Source: Bacillus sp. ISL-7
GTDB taxonomy: Bacteria; Bacillota; Bacilli; Bacillales_B; DSM-18226
DNA: 64,000 bases
Direction: 5' to 3'
NCBI RefSeq assembly: GCF_018613065.1
Contig: NZ_JAGGQW010000007.1
Coordinates: 59,771 to 123,770 of the forward strand
This document shows positions 1 through 9,318 of this stretch, one piece after another (the stretch's first letter is position 1; every line of letters starts with the position of its first letter). A program made the translations under genes and the position numbers. The notes under the pieces are model-generated. The model ran no database searches. It was given only the letters and a program-made list of their open reading frames with translations, and was not told where the DNA came from.

Positions 1-2
1 TT

Positions 3-965
3 ACAAAACATGGTGTAAGTAAGGCCGTTGACGGTATTGATTTTACCCTTCGAAAGGGAGAGACTTTAGGTATTGTCGGAGAATCAGGCTGTGGAAAAAG
101 TATGACATCTCTCTCCATACTACGACTAATCCCCTCCCCTCCAGGGAAAATTGCGGGCGGACAGGTTCTTTATAAAGGGAAAGATTTAGTCGCACTCTCA
201 GAGGATGAAATGAGGAAAATCCGTGGAAACGAAATCTCGATGATTTTCCAAGAACCGATGACATCATTAAATCCTGTACTTACTGTCGGAGAACAAATTG
301 CTGAAGCATTAAGATTGCATCAAGGTATGAAAAAAAAGGAAGCGTGGATTAAGGCCGTTGAAATGCTTAAGCTTGTGGGAATACCTTCTCCTGAAAAAAG
401 GGCAAAACAAGAACCATTCCAATTAAGTGGCGGTATGCGCCAGCGTGTAATGATTGCGATGGCACTTGCCTGTACTCCAGAAGTGTTAATTGCCGATGAA
501 CCAACAACAGCCTTAGATGTAACCATTCAAGCACAAATATTAGATCTAATTAAAGATTTACAAAAAAAGATAGGTATGGGCGTTATTATGATTACACATG
601 ATTTAGGAGTTGTTTCTGAAACATGTGATAAAGTTGCCGTTATGTATGCCGGCAATATTATTGAACATGCGCCAACTGAAAAGATTTTTACAAATCCAAA
701 GCACCCCTATACACAAGGGTTGTTAAATTCTTTACCAAAGATCCATGAGGACCAAGAAGAATTGCAAACGATCGAAGGGAGTGTACCAAGTCCGTATAAT
801 TTGCCGACAGGCTGCCGTTTTGCTTCAAGGTGCCCCCATCAGAAACCTTTGTGTCACTTGCAGAAGCCTGATCTAATTGAACAAAATGATGGTGTTAAAG
901 TACGTTGTTGGATGTACACTGACGAATGGACGAGACATGTGGAAAAAGAGGGGGCTGTTAAATAA
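3..965 (+). CDS. Opp/Dpp-type ABC transporter ATPase, OppD-like (5' end outside window)
   Basis: Cytoplasmic ATPase of a peptide/nickel-type ABC importer. The frame is open to the left edge, so the gene starts outside the window. The first ATG (102) is internal, because the Walker A box GESGCGKS is encoded at 78-101. The signature LSGGMRQR, Walker B LIADEP and the C-terminal oligo_HPY segment with cysteines (GCRFASRCP) follow in the normal order. The stop overlaps the next ATPase start by one base (TAATG), so the two are co-translated. Permease genes should lie to the left. The substrate cannot be read from an ATPase; the neighbours suggest a peptide or a nitrogen-rich small molecule. Confidence 0.93.
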   Translation, partial: TKHGVSKAVDGIDFTLRKGETLGIVGESGCGKSMTSLSILRLIPSPPGKIAGGQVLYKGKDLVALSEDEMRKIRGNEISMIFQEPMTSLNPVLTVGEQIAEALRLHQGMKKKEAWIKAVEMLKLVGIPSPEKRAKQEPFQLSGGMRQRVMIAMALACTPEVLIADEPTTALDVTIQAQILDLIKDLQKKIGMGVIMITHDLGVVSETCDKVAVMYAGNIIEHAPTEKIFTNPKHPYTQGLLNSLPKIHEDQEELQTIEGSVPSPYNLPTGCRFASRCPHQKPLCHLQKPDLIEQNDGVKVRCWMYTDEWTRHVEKEGAVK

Positions 966-1960
966 TGGTGACTGCTACAGAGAAAAAAGTATTATTAAAA
1001 GTGGACCATTTGAAACAATATTTCCCTGTTAAATCAGATTCCATTTTTAAACCTAAGGCATATGTAAAGGCAGTTGATGACATTTCTTTTCACCTATACG
1101 AAGGAGAGACATTAAGCATAGTTGGGGAATCTGGCTGTGGTAAATCGACTACAGGACGCGCGATTCTACGTCTCGATGAACCAACAGATGGAACTGTATA
1201 TTATGATGATAAAGACATTTTAAAGCTCAATAATAAAGAGATGCGAAAGCTAAGAGGAGACTTGCAAGTAATTTTCCAAGATCCTTTTGCCTCACTTAAC
1301 CCCCGTCAAACGGTAAAACAAATTTTAAATGAAGCAATGGCCATTCAAAATGTCGTTGAAAAATCGAAAAGGATGGAAAGAATGATAGAATTATTGGGGT
1401 ATGTCGGTCTACCCCAAGAAGCACTTGAGCGCTATCCCCATGAATTTAGCGGGGGGCAGCGTCAGCGAATTGGGATTGCCCGTGCACTTGCCGTCGATCC
1501 TAAATTAATTATTTGTGATGAAGCAGTATCTGCTTTGGATGTTTCCATCCAAGCTCAAATCCTAAATCTATTAAAAAAGCTTCAAAATCAGTTTCAGCTT
1601 ACCTTTTTATTTATCTCACATGATTTAAGTGTAGTTAGGCATATTTCCGACCGAGTAATGGTTATGTATTTAGGAAAGGTCGTTGAGATTGCTAACAAAA
1701 AAGATCTATTCGATGTACCGCTTCATCCATATACAAAGGCATTGTTATCATCAATTCCTGTACCTAATCCGGTCCATAAAAGGGAACGAGTCATCTTAAA
1801 AGGGGATGTCCCTTCCCCCATCGATCCTCCAAGCGGATGCCGTTTCCATACGCGCTGTCCGTTTGTAACGGAGAAGTGTAAATTAGAAGAACCTGCCTTA
1901 AGAGAATTAGCTGAGAATCACTTTGTCAGCTGCCATTTTGCAGAACAACTTTCACAATAA
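965..1960 (+). CDS. Opp/Dpp-type ABC transporter ATPase, OppF-like
   Basis: Second ATPase of the same importer, full length at 331 residues. Walker [16 protein letters not shown], signature [16 protein letters not shown], Walker [13 protein letters not shown] and the H-loop SHDLSVV are intact. A C-terminal oligo_HPY tail with GCRFHTRCP follows. It starts inside the stop codon of the OppD-like gene and is followed by a hairpin terminator at 2000-2024, so it is the last gene of the transporter operon. OppD and OppF form the heterodimeric motor below two permeases. A family 5 binding protein at 7627-9192 could be the partner, but it is on the other strand and the link is inference. Confidence 0.93.
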   Translation: MVTATEKKVLLKVDHLKQYFPVKSDSIFKPKAYVKAVDDISFHLYEGETLSIVGESGCGKSTTGRAILRLDEPTDGTVYYDDKDILKLNNKEMRKLRGDLQVIFQDPFASLNPRQTVKQILNEAMAIQNVVEKSKRMERMIELLGYVGLPQEALERYPHEFSGGQRQRIGIARALAVDPKLIICDEAVSALDVSIQAQILNLLKKLQNQFQLTFLFISHDLSVVRHISDRVMVMYLGKVVEIANKKDLFDVPLHPYTKALLSSIPVPNPVHKRERVILKGDVPSPIDPPSGCRFHTRCPFVTEKCKLEEPALRELAENHFVSCHFAEQLSQ

Positions 1961-1999
1961 TGTTATATTAGAAATAAAAAACTTTATAATATTAAGATT

Positions 2000-2024
2000 G
2001 GGAGTATTTCTAGACTCCCTTTTT
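2000..2024 (+). terminator. Rho-independent terminator after the oppDF-like genes
   Basis: GGGAGT and ACTCCC arms with an 8-base loop, followed directly by TTTTT. It separates the ABC transporter operon from the two-component operon. Confidence 0.8.
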
Positions 2025-2050
2025 CTACATCTAAAGGAGAATCTCGTTTA

Positions 2051-2791
2051 ATGCTTAATATTGAAGCTTTCTCCATCTACATTATGTTATGTGTCTTAGC
2101 CCCTTTACTTGGTGCATTTACTTTGCTGTTTTTATTTATATTTGAAAAACGAATTGATCTTTTAGAAAAGCAAACAAGGGAAATTGCTCTCGAGAAAGAA
2201 CTGCAAACAGCCCTATATAATCAATTAAATCAGGAAATCCAACCACATTTCCTCTTTAATACATTAAATTCCATTTTAAGTCTTGCAAGGTTGGAGAGGA
2301 AAACAGAATTGATTCACTCGATTGAGACCTTTTCAAAATTGCTAAAATTTAAATATAAGACGAATACACCTTTAATAACCATTAATGAGGAATTATCCTA
2401 TATCAATTATTATTTGGAAATACAAAAAATAAGGTTCCGTGACAGACTTCATTACGAAATATCAATGGATTCAACGGTGGGACAGGCTGTTATCATCCCT
2501 TTTTTAATTCAAACCCTTGTCGAGAACGCCTTTAAACATTCATTTGACAGACATATTGGTGAGGCTTTTTTAAAAATAATCATTGAAAAGAACGAGAAGG
2601 AAGTTTATGTAACTGTCTGGAACAATGCCTTAGAAGGACAGGTGGTCCAATCTCATAAAGATGGACTTGGTTTAGATAATATTGCAAAAAGGCTTGATCT
2701 TCTCTTTCCAGGAGATCAGACTTCAGTAAACTTAATACCTTCAGAAGACGGTACCAGTGTTTTAGCTGTTTTCCCATTTGTACTAGGATAG
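2051..2791 (+). CDS. LytS/YesM-type sensor histidine kinase (short)
   Basis: Small membrane-anchored histidine kinase, 246 residues. One hydrophobic segment (about residues 8-30) is followed by a charged coiled-coil stretch. The His_kinase motif QPHFLFNTLNS has the phospho-acceptor His at residue 66. The ATP-binding part shows LVENAFKHS and a G-box DGLGLDNIAKRL. There is no extracellular sensor domain, so it probably senses through its membrane segment or with the transporters encoded next to it. The response regulator gene starts 14 bases downstream. It begins the operon kinase-regulator-symporter-permease, so it likely controls uptake of the compound those carriers move. Confidence 0.9.
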   Translation: MLNIEAFSIYIMLCVLAPLLGAFTLLFLFIFEKRIDLLEKQTREIALEKELQTALYNQLNQEIQPHFLFNTLNSILSLARLERKTELIHSIETFSKLLKFKYKTNTPLITINEELSYINYYLEIQKIRFRDRLHYEISMDSTVGQAVIIPFLIQTLVENAFKHSFDRHIGEAFLKIIIEKNEKEVYVTVWNNALEGQVVQSHKDGLGLDNIAKRLDLLFPGDQTSVNLIPSEDGTSVLAVFPFVLG

Positions 2792-2804
2792 GGAGTGCAT
2801 CCAA

Positions 2805-3497
2805 ATGAATATTCTTTTAGTAGATGATGAACCACTTGAATTAGAACTGCTCGAATATTTAATTCAAAAAAAGTTTCCAAACTGGAAGTTTTTTAAGGCT
2901 CTAGATGCTTCACAAGCCATTCAAATCATCAAACAACATGAAATCTTTCTTGCATTTCTTGATATCCAGCTCCCAGGTAAATCAGGTTTGGAATTAGCGA
3001 TGGAACTCACACGAAATTATTCAATGGATATTATCATGGTTACAGCTTTTCAGAATTTTGAATATGCTCAAATCTCGATAAGAATTGGGGTTGTTGATTA
3101 TATTACGAAGCCTGTCATTGAAGAAGAGCTTTTGAACGTATTAAGCAGATATGATCGATTGGGGCGATATACGGAACAAATCGTAAACGCCTTACAAATT
3201 ATACATCAGGAATATAGTGAAAAATTAACATTAAATTATTTAGCTTCAAAGATTCACATTAACCCTGCCTATTTAAGCAGAAAATTTCACGAAGAAGTAG
3301 GGATGGGCTTCTCTGAATATTTAAATGATTATCGTTTAAAGCAAGCTCAAAAAATGTTAATTAATAATCCTGATTTAAGCATTAGCACGATTTCAGAAAG
3401 ATGTGGATTTAATAGCCAGCATTACTTTAGCCAAATCTTTCGGAAATTGACTGGACAATCACCGAGTGACTATCGCTTAAAGGAGACATACCGTTGA
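2805..3497 (+). CDS. Response regulator with AraC-type DNA-binding domain (YesN-like)
   Basis: Receiver domain in residues 1-120 with acidic pair DDE near the start and phospho-acceptor Asp53 in FLDIQLPG, then an AraC/XylS helix-turn-helix pair (about 130-230; ISTISERCGFNSQHYFSQIFRKLTGQSPSDYR). At 230 residues it is shorter than B. subtilis YesN and lacks a long linker. It directly follows its kinase, and the next gene starts on its stop codon (TTGA), giving translational coupling. Predicted to activate transporter or catabolic genes in this locus; the binding site is not identified. Confidence 0.92.
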   Translation: MNILLVDDEPLELELLEYLIQKKFPNWKFFKALDASQAIQIIKQHEIFLAFLDIQLPGKSGLELAMELTRNYSMDIIMVTAFQNFEYAQISIRIGVVDYITKPVIEEELLNVLSRYDRLGRYTEQIVNALQIIHQEYSEKLTLNYLASKIHINPAYLSRKFHEEVGMGFSEYLNDYRLKQAQKMLINNPDLSISTISERCGFNSQHYFSQIFRKLTGQSPSDYRLKETYR

Positions 3498-4801
3498 ATA
3501 GAAGTTCTTATCAATTATATATAAGCGGTGCGATTAAATTGGGAGTAAGCTTTGGGGTTGTTAGTCTTTTATCGAGGTGGATAACAGGCAATACGATCCT
3601 CTCTTCTCCAGAAACATTAATAAAATACGGATTAACTGGTGGAATTGGCTATTCTTTAATGGGGGCTTTAGCACTCATATTGTTTGGATTTTTAGCCAAA
3701 GTCATTAGAGAAAAATTTCCCGATGAGCAAACGATTGGAGATGTACTGAGAAAAAAATTATCACCAAGCGGCTACTGGTATGTCATTACAATTCTTCTCA
3801 TTACCAGCCTGCACTCCTTATTTATCCAAGCAATGGGAGCGGGAATCCTCATTCATATCCTGTTCCCTATGCCTATTTTTATAGGAATGCTATTGTTTTT
3901 AGGCTTTTGTTTTTTTGTAGGCGGTGTTGGTGGAATGCAGCGAATGCACCAGTTATCAGGTGTTAATGTCTCATTGATTTTCGGCGCTGTTTTAGTCATT
4001 CCTGTCTATTTTTATATTCAGGAAGGTGTCCATCCTGTTTATGAAGGGATTAAACTTTTTCATCCTTATATTTTATTCTATAAAAATACAGATTCGATTT
4101 GGTTTATTTTCACAGCGATTTTGATTGGCTTTGGACAGGTCTTAATTGATCGAGCAACATGGCAGAGATTATTTATCATCAAAAAGGAAAAAATTCAAAT
4201 GACCTTTACTCTAGCAGGAGTAATATGGGCCACAATCCCACTAGCTCTAACCTCCCTGCTAATGATTATTATGTTTGGCAGAAGCTATAAAGATATTTAT
4301 TCGTTGCTTTTTGAACTTGTTGATAAAATACAATCAACCATGCTAATTGTTTTATTTGTTTTATTTTGCTTTAGTGCGATTTCGTCAGCAATTAGTGCAG
4401 AGCTACATGCGACGACTACCTTGGTTGTAAAAAATATTATTGATTTATTTCGTCCTTTATCTGACCACGAAAGATGGAAATTCACTTATATTTTTTCAGG
4501 AAGTATTTGTATATTTTTACTAATAATCGTGAGTATTTTTAAACCTACTCCGCTACAATTATTGTTTTTCTCTGGGAATATTTACGCTGCCATCATTGTA
4601 CCGATGTTATTTATTATTCTAAGTAACAAATCGATTCCTGCAATCATCCCCTTTTCCTCATTGATTGGTGCCTTGGGGGGCTATATATTTATTCCCCTGA
4701 ATGATAACTTAACGATCATTTGGATCAGCTTCATAATTTCTGGTTTGATTTGTTTATTGGTTTTTATTTTCCAAACAGTATCCACTAGGATAAAGCTTTA
4801 A
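3494..4801 (+). CDS. Sodium:solute symporter (SSS) family transporter
   Basis: Integral membrane protein of 435 residues with about 12 hydrophobic segments. It shows SSS-family hallmarks, including the cytoplasmic motif DRATWQRLFIIKKEK (family pattern D..QR...A/K) and SSAISAELHATTT in a conserved helix. The TTG start overlaps the response-regulator stop by four bases, so it is translationally coupled. SSS proteins import sugars, amino acids, ureides or vitamins with Na+; the substrate is unknown. Its place between a two-component system and an NCS1-type nucleobase/ureide permease suggests a related nitrogen compound. Confidence 0.85.
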   Translation: MNRSSYQLYISGAIKLGVSFGVVSLLSRWITGNTILSSPETLIKYGLTGGIGYSLMGALALILFGFLAKVIREKFPDEQTIGDVLRKKLSPSGYWYVITILLITSLHSLFIQAMGAGILIHILFPMPIFIGMLLFLGFCFFVGGVGGMQRMHQLSGVNVSLIFGAVLVIPVYFYIQEGVHPVYEGIKLFHPYILFYKNTDSIWFIFTAILIGFGQVLIDRATWQRLFIIKKEKIQMTFTLAGVIWATIPLALTSLLMIIMFGRSYKDIYSLLFELVDKIQSTMLIVLFVLFCFSAISSAISAELHATTTLVVKNIIDLFRPLSDHERWKFTYIFSGSICIFLLIIVSIFKPTPLQLLFFSGNIYAAIIVPMLFIILSNKSIPAIIPFSSLIGALGGYIFIPLNDNLTIIWISFIISGLICLLVFIFQTVSTRIKL

Positions 4802-4823
4802 GGAAGATTGGAGGTAAGCAACC

Positions 4824-6297
4824 TTGGGAGAAAAGCAAGTCATCCATGATGATTCATTGTCGGATAACACAGATTTATTACCAACAAAACCAGAAGCTAG
4901 AACATGGAAGTTTAGCCATTACTTCTCCATTTGGATGGGGTTCGGTTCATAATGTTCCATCCTATGTTACCATTGGGGGTTTCTTTGCGTTAGGTTTATC
5001 GATATGGCAGGTATTTTTTATCATTATGACTTCATCGATAATACTCGCCGGAATGATGGCATTGAATGGCCATGCAGGGGGGAAATATGGAATCCCTTTC
5101 TCAATCCTGCTCCGGACCAGTTTTGGTCGCAAAGGAGCAATTATTCCAGGGGTATTAAGGGGGATAATCGCAGCCATTATGTGGTTCGGTCTGCAAACAT
5201 ATGCTGGAAGCCTTGCCGTAACTATTTTAATTGCAGAATTTTGGGAGCCCTATCCAACATTAGGAGCAGATTGGAGTTTTTTAGGATTAAATTTAGCCAA
5301 TCTTATATCCCTTCTCCTCTTTTGGGTGATTAATGTCTTTTTTATTTTTGCAGGGGTAGATGCCTTAGGAAAGTTAACTAAGCTACTCTCTCCAATGGTA
5401 TTTGTCGTTTTTGGCGGAATGTCCATTTGGGCAATTAATTTAGCAGGTGGAATCATCCCAATCTTAAACTTTAGCGAGAAAGGTGTAGAAGGAAATAGTA
5501 TTTTGATTATCCTAAGCTGTATTTCAGCGATATTAGCAGCATGGGTGGCACAAATACTAAGCGTTTCTGATGTTACAAGGTATTCTCGCACCAATAAAGG
5601 CCAGTCATGCGGACAAATTGTTGGAATTCTAATTACCTATTTATTGTTTGCAGTTGCAAGTATTACCATCATCGTTGGGTCTGAAATTGCTTTCGGAGTT
5701 CCAATCTGGAATGTACTTGAAGTGATTAATCGATTTGATAGCAAATTTGCCATTATCCTTTCTCTACTTACCATTTGTTTAACGACATTATCTGTAAACA
5801 TTGTAGGTAACATTATCCCTGCAGGGTATCAACTGGCCTCCCTAGCCCCGAAAAAATTAAACTTTAAATCTGGTGCCTTCATTGGCACCATTATTGGATT
5901 ACTGATTATGCCCTGGAAGCTGATGGAGAGCCCTACAAGCATTTTTACTTTTTTAAATATGATTGGTGGAATGTTAAGTCCTGTAATTGGTGTGATGCTT
6001 GCGGATTATTTTATTATCAAGAAAAGAGAAATCAATTTACAAGAATTATATTTTCCAAATAGTAAGGGCCGTTTCTCAAACGGAGTAAACTGGCCTGCAC
6101 TGCTTACCACTCTATTCGCTGGGTGTACTAGCTTGATTGGTAGATTTATTGATATCCTTGAGCCGATTTATAATATTTCATGGTTTACTGGGATAATCGT
6201 TTCAGTCGTCCTATATTTACTATTTATTTATTTGAACAACCTGTTACACGCCAGTAGAAAAGATAAGGATTTGGCAAATATAACAAAAGGGGGATGA
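4824..6297 (+). pseudogene. NCS1-family nucleobase/ureide permease with a +1 frameshift near the start
   Basis: The protein belongs to the NCS1 (cytosine/allantoin/purine) permease family with about 12 membrane segments. The natural start is TTG at 4824, nine bases after GGAGG (4810-4814). From there the frame encodes EARTWKFSHYFSIWMG, the expected NCS1 N-terminus, but it hits TAA at 4950. The rest (SVHNVPSYVTIGGFFALG and all downstream helices) is read in another frame. Removing one G from the run GGGG at 4937-4940 joins them as IWMGSVHNVPSY, which fits the family. A downstream ATG (4846) lets most of the ORF be translated with a wrong N-terminus. Either a real mutation or a base-calling error in a short G run. 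Confidence 0.82.
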
Positions 6298-6314
6298 TGT
6301 TTTCATCCTCCTTT
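6286..6314. terminator. Bidirectional hairpin terminator between convergent operons
   Basis: Stem AAAGGgGGATGA / TCATCCtCCTTT with a short loop. It overlaps the stop codon of the NCS1 permease gene and lies just before the convergent hydrolase gene's stop. Confidence 0.65.
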
Positions 6315-6324
6315 AAAATTAAAT

Positions 6325-7548
6325 CTAGCTAATGGAACCTGAAACCAAGTTACCCTGATAAAAAACTGCCTTACGGTTTGAACGTCTAGCAACGACTTCG
6401 GCAGAACAACTTGCTTCTACTAAAATCATATTGGCTGCATCCCCTTCTTTAGGCCATTGCTTTCTGCCTTCTCTATCTAAAGGCGTCAAACCACCAGTAA
6501 TATATTTTAATGCTTGAGAAAGAGAAACTTCATCTGTCCAACGACACCGTTCAATTAGCCGGCCAAGCCTTTCAAGAACGTCCCCATTTCCAGTCGGCCA
6601 CCACGAATCAAAAATATTATCGTTTCCAATGGCTACATTCACACCGTATTCTGATAGCAAGCTTACCGGAGGAATATTTCTGCCAATTGGGAGACTCGTA
6701 ACAATTGAAATACCTGCATCTCTTAATAACTCGGCCATGTCTGCAGCTTCTTCTCTTGATACATCTCCAAGTCCAAAGGCATGACTGATTGCCACTCTCC
6801 CTTCCCAGCCTGCTTGCTTCGTTAAATAGGCAAGACGTTTCATTGTGAAAGTACCTAAGTGACCAGGATCATGTAAATGCAAATCAATATCGGCATTACC
6901 TTCAACTGCTAAATCCATTAACTGTACCAATGATGCTTCAATATTATTGTCGACCGTTGCTGGATCGACAGCTCCGACAATCCCTGCCCCATTTCTCAAA
7001 GCTTCCCTTACAAGCTGTACTGTTCCTGGACGGAGCAAGCCATGCTGGGCAAACGCAACAATTTCAGAGCTTATTTTATTGGAATAAGATACTAGAGCGT
7101 GCTGAACTCCTTCTAAATTTTGCAATTTCACCTCAGGATATATATCAACATGCGTTCTGACATGAGTGGATCCGTATGATAGTAATACTTCAAGCAAGGC
7201 TTCAGCACGTTTTTGTGTGCTAAATGAGATAGAAGCTAGAATATTCTTTTCAATATCACAGCGTTCAATTACGCCTGATGCCGGGATACAAGCCCGCCAA
7301 TTATCACCCATATAGGTTTTATCAAGGTGAACATGCTTTTCGATGAAAGAAGGAAGCAAAAGCATTCCTTTTGCATCTATTAGAGGTAACACAACTTCAA
7401 ATGGCTCAGAAGGTTTTATTATTTTTGAAATTTTCCCATCCTCTATTAACAGATGACACATCTCAGTCATAGTTCCTACAACTATTCCATTTTCTTCATA
7501 GTACCCTGTTTCAATACGTGCATTCTTTAACCAATACTTGCTATTCAT
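6325..7548 (-). CDS. Cytosine-deaminase-like metal-dependent amidohydrolase (CodA/YahJ-type)
   Basis: Amidohydrolase-superfamily enzyme of 407 residues. The N-terminal metal motif HVHLDKTY (HxH), the internal LHLHDPG, the HAFGLGD histidine and the late aspartate segment IGNDNIFDSWWPTGNGD match the cytosine-deaminase/AtzC branch (CodA has a D.W.P-type segment there). It probably deaminates or hydrolyses a ring amide or amidine. SD sequence AAAGGATG lies before the ATG. The convergent permease ends only about 27 bases away and an ABC binding protein lies upstream in the same direction. The exact substrate is not predictable; cytosine, isoguanine or a ureide-like compound are possible. Confidence 0.85.
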   Translation of the reverse strand: MNSKYWLKNARIETGYYEENGIVVGTMTEMCHLLIEDGKISKIIKPSEPFEVVLPLIDAKGMLLLPSFIEKHVHLDKTYMGDNWRACIPASGVIERCDIEKNILASISFSTQKRAEALLEVLLSYGSTHVRTHVDIYPEVKLQNLEGVQHALVSYSNKISSEIVAFAQHGLLRPGTVQLVREALRNGAGIVGAVDPATVDNNIEASLVQLMDLAVEGNADIDLHLHDPGHLGTFTMKRLAYLTKQAGWEGRVAISHAFGLGDVSREEAADMAELLRDAGISIVTSLPIGRNIPPVSLLSEYGVNVAIGNDNIFDSWWPTGNGDVLERLGRLIERCRWTDEVSLSQALKYITGGLTPLDREGRKQWPKEGDAANMILVEASCSAEVVARRSNRKAVFYQGNLVSGSIS

Positions 7549-7584
7549 TTCTATTCATCCTTTCATTGTTAATCACCACGATAA

Positions 7585-7615
7585 AAGAGGTTACCCAAAA
7601 TGGATATCCCTCTTT
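7585..7615 (-). terminator. Possible terminator after the binding-protein gene
   Basis: AAAAGAGG / CCTCTTTT arms flank a loop of about 14 bases, directly downstream of the solute-binding protein gene on the minus strand. The U-tract is short, so this is tentative. Confidence 0.45.
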
Positions 7616-7626
7616 TAAGCTGTGTC

Positions 7627-9192
7627 TTATTTAATTGACACATCATTTATTTCTAAATAGCCTGATGGACTAATAGAAAAACCTTTTACATCTTTTCCAA
7701 CAGCCGCTAAATTTTCAATAACTCGAACAGGGATATAAACTGCCTCTTTCATTTCTATTTCTTGTGACTGTGCATATAATTCTTTTCGTTTTTCTTGGTC
7801 TTTTTCACGGCGTGCAGCTTCTATTAAACTATCGACTTCTTTATTACTGTAAAAGAAGGTATTTCCCGCTCCTCCCTGTGAGCTTGTATGGAAAAGGTTA
7901 TACTGGTTATAATCAGCATCACCGGTAGCATTTCTCCAGCTAAGGATAAACATCTCAGAGTCACCCTTGTTTACTTGGTCAACAAACGTACCGTACTCCA
8001 ACACCTCTATTTTTATTTTGACGCCGATTCCTTTTAACTGTGATTGCAGTACTTCTGCCATGTTCACTCTTTCTTTGCTATCCATCGTTTTAAGTGTAAC
8101 TTCAAAACCATTTGGATAACCTGCTTCAGCTAGTAATCTCTTTGCTTCATTTAAGTTATATTTATACGATTTCATATCAGGATGGTAACCGAAAACCTTT
8201 GAGCCTAATAAGGAATTTGCCTTATTTCCCACATTATTATAGACACCTTTAATAATGGAATCCATTTCAACCGCATGGGCGATGGCCTTTCGAACCCTTT
8301 CATCATTAAATGGCTTCTTTTGAACATTAAAACCGATATACTCTGTTCCATATCCTTCACTACGGTAAACATCGATTGCTTGTGAAGCCTTTACTGTATC
8401 CATCATTGGTACAGAAAGGGGTTCAGCTATTTGAGCTTCACCTGTTTCTAGCATCGAGATTCTGGTTGTTTCCTCAGGTACAACCTTAAAGACGACTTTA
8501 TCGACCTTCGCCTTATCTCCCCAATAACTATTGTTTTTTGTTAATACAATTTCTTGCCCAGGTGTCCATGATTTGAAAACAAATGGACCTGTCCCATTTG
8601 GTTCTTTAATAATGCTTTTCCCATATTTCTCGATAGTTTTTGGACTAATAATCCCGCCTTCATGACTAGCCAAAATAGAGAGTAATGGTGCAAACGGCTC
8701 AGTTAAAATAAACTGAACGGTGTAGTCATCTATTATCTTTACTTCTTTTACCATTTTAAAAACAACAGCTCTGGGTGATGCCACCTTTGGATCTAACAGT
8801 CGATCAAATGTAGCTTTTACAGCATTGGCATTAAAAGCTGATCCATCGTGAAATTTAACACCTTCTCGTAATTTAAACTCCCATGTCGTATCATCTAGTT
8901 GCTCCCACTTTTCCGCCAGCAATGGTTGGATTTCAGCATTATTATCACGACCAACTAAACCCTCATAGATTTTGCGATGGGTCACACTTGCTGCATTGAT
9001 TGTTGACATAAAATGCTGATCTAAGTTTTCAGCGTCCGACAATCGGGCAATCACTAATGTACCCCCGTCCTTAGATTCTGTGTTTTTACCATTGCTTTTT
9101 GTGCTGACATCTTTACTTGTCGAGCAGCCTGTAATGACAAACACGATCAACATTATCAGAAAAAATCTACCTAACCCCCACTTTTTCACCAT
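7627..9192 (-). CDS. ABC transporter substrate-binding lipoprotein, family 5 (OppA/DppA type)
   Basis: Exported lipoprotein of about 521 residues. The signal peptide ends in a lipobox (FVITGC), followed by a Ser/Lys/Asn-rich linker. The SBP_bac_5 fold is recognisable from LVIARLSDAENLDQHF, WEFKLREGVKFHDG, TGPFVFKSW and RKAIAHAV. I prefer the ATG at 9192 over the upstream GTG because AGAGGGTGG lies at proper spacing. The family binds peptides, nickel, opines or other small solutes. It stands alone, without permease or ATPase genes on this strand; the OppDF-like ATPases at the left edge may serve it. A CodY-like box lies upstream. Confidence 0.92.
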   Translation of the reverse strand: MVKKWGLGRFFLIMLIVFVITGCSTSKDVSTKSNGKNTESKDGGTLVIARLSDAENLDQHFMSTINAASVTHRKIYEGLVGRDNNAEIQPLLAEKWEQLDDTTWEFKLREGVKFHDGSAFNANAVKATFDRLLDPKVASPRAVVFKMVKEVKIIDDYTVQFILTEPFAPLLSILASHEGGIISPKTIEKYGKSIIKEPNGTGPFVFKSWTPGQEIVLTKNNSYWGDKAKVDKVVFKVVPEETTRISMLETGEAQIAEPLSVPMMDTVKASQAIDVYRSEGYGTEYIGFNVQKKPFNDERVRKAIAHAVEMDSIIKGVYNNVGNKANSLLGSKVFGYHPDMKSYKYNLNEAKRLLAEAGYPNGFEVTLKTMDSKERVNMAEVLQSQLKGIGVKIKIEVLEYGTFVDQVNKGDSEMFILSWRNATGDADYNQYNLFHTSSQGGAGNTFFYSNKEVDSLIEAARREKDQEKRKELYAQSQEIEMKEAVYIPVRVIENLAAVGKDVKGFSISPSGYLEINDVSIK

Positions 9193-9249
9193 GGAATCCA
9201 CCCTCTGAATATTTTTATAATCTTCCCTTCCGTTTATCTAATTATAAAA

Positions 9250-9264
9250 AATATTCAGATAATT
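9250..9264. promoter_or_regulatory. Putative CodY box upstream of the binding-protein gene
   Basis: The 15-mer AATATTCAGATAATT differs at two positions from the CodY consensus AATTTTCWGAAAATT. It lies about 60 bases before the start of the OppA-type gene, where CodY would repress nitrogen scavenging in rich medium. Single near-matches occur by chance in AT-rich DNA. Confidence 0.4.
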
Positions 9265-9318
9265 TTATTTCGAAAATTTTTACTTTATTTTTCAATATCT
9301 TTACTACTTTTGATAATT

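Noticed and set aside
102..965. Start of the first ABC ATPase at ATG 102
   Set aside because: The frame is open upstream to the window edge and encodes the Walker A motif before this ATG.
5004..5594. ORFs in other frames within the permease region (5004-5333 plus, 5250-5594 minus)
   Set aside because: I checked these because of the frameshift. The permease frame from about 4940 to 6297 is uninterrupted and carries NCS1 helices, so they are shadows.
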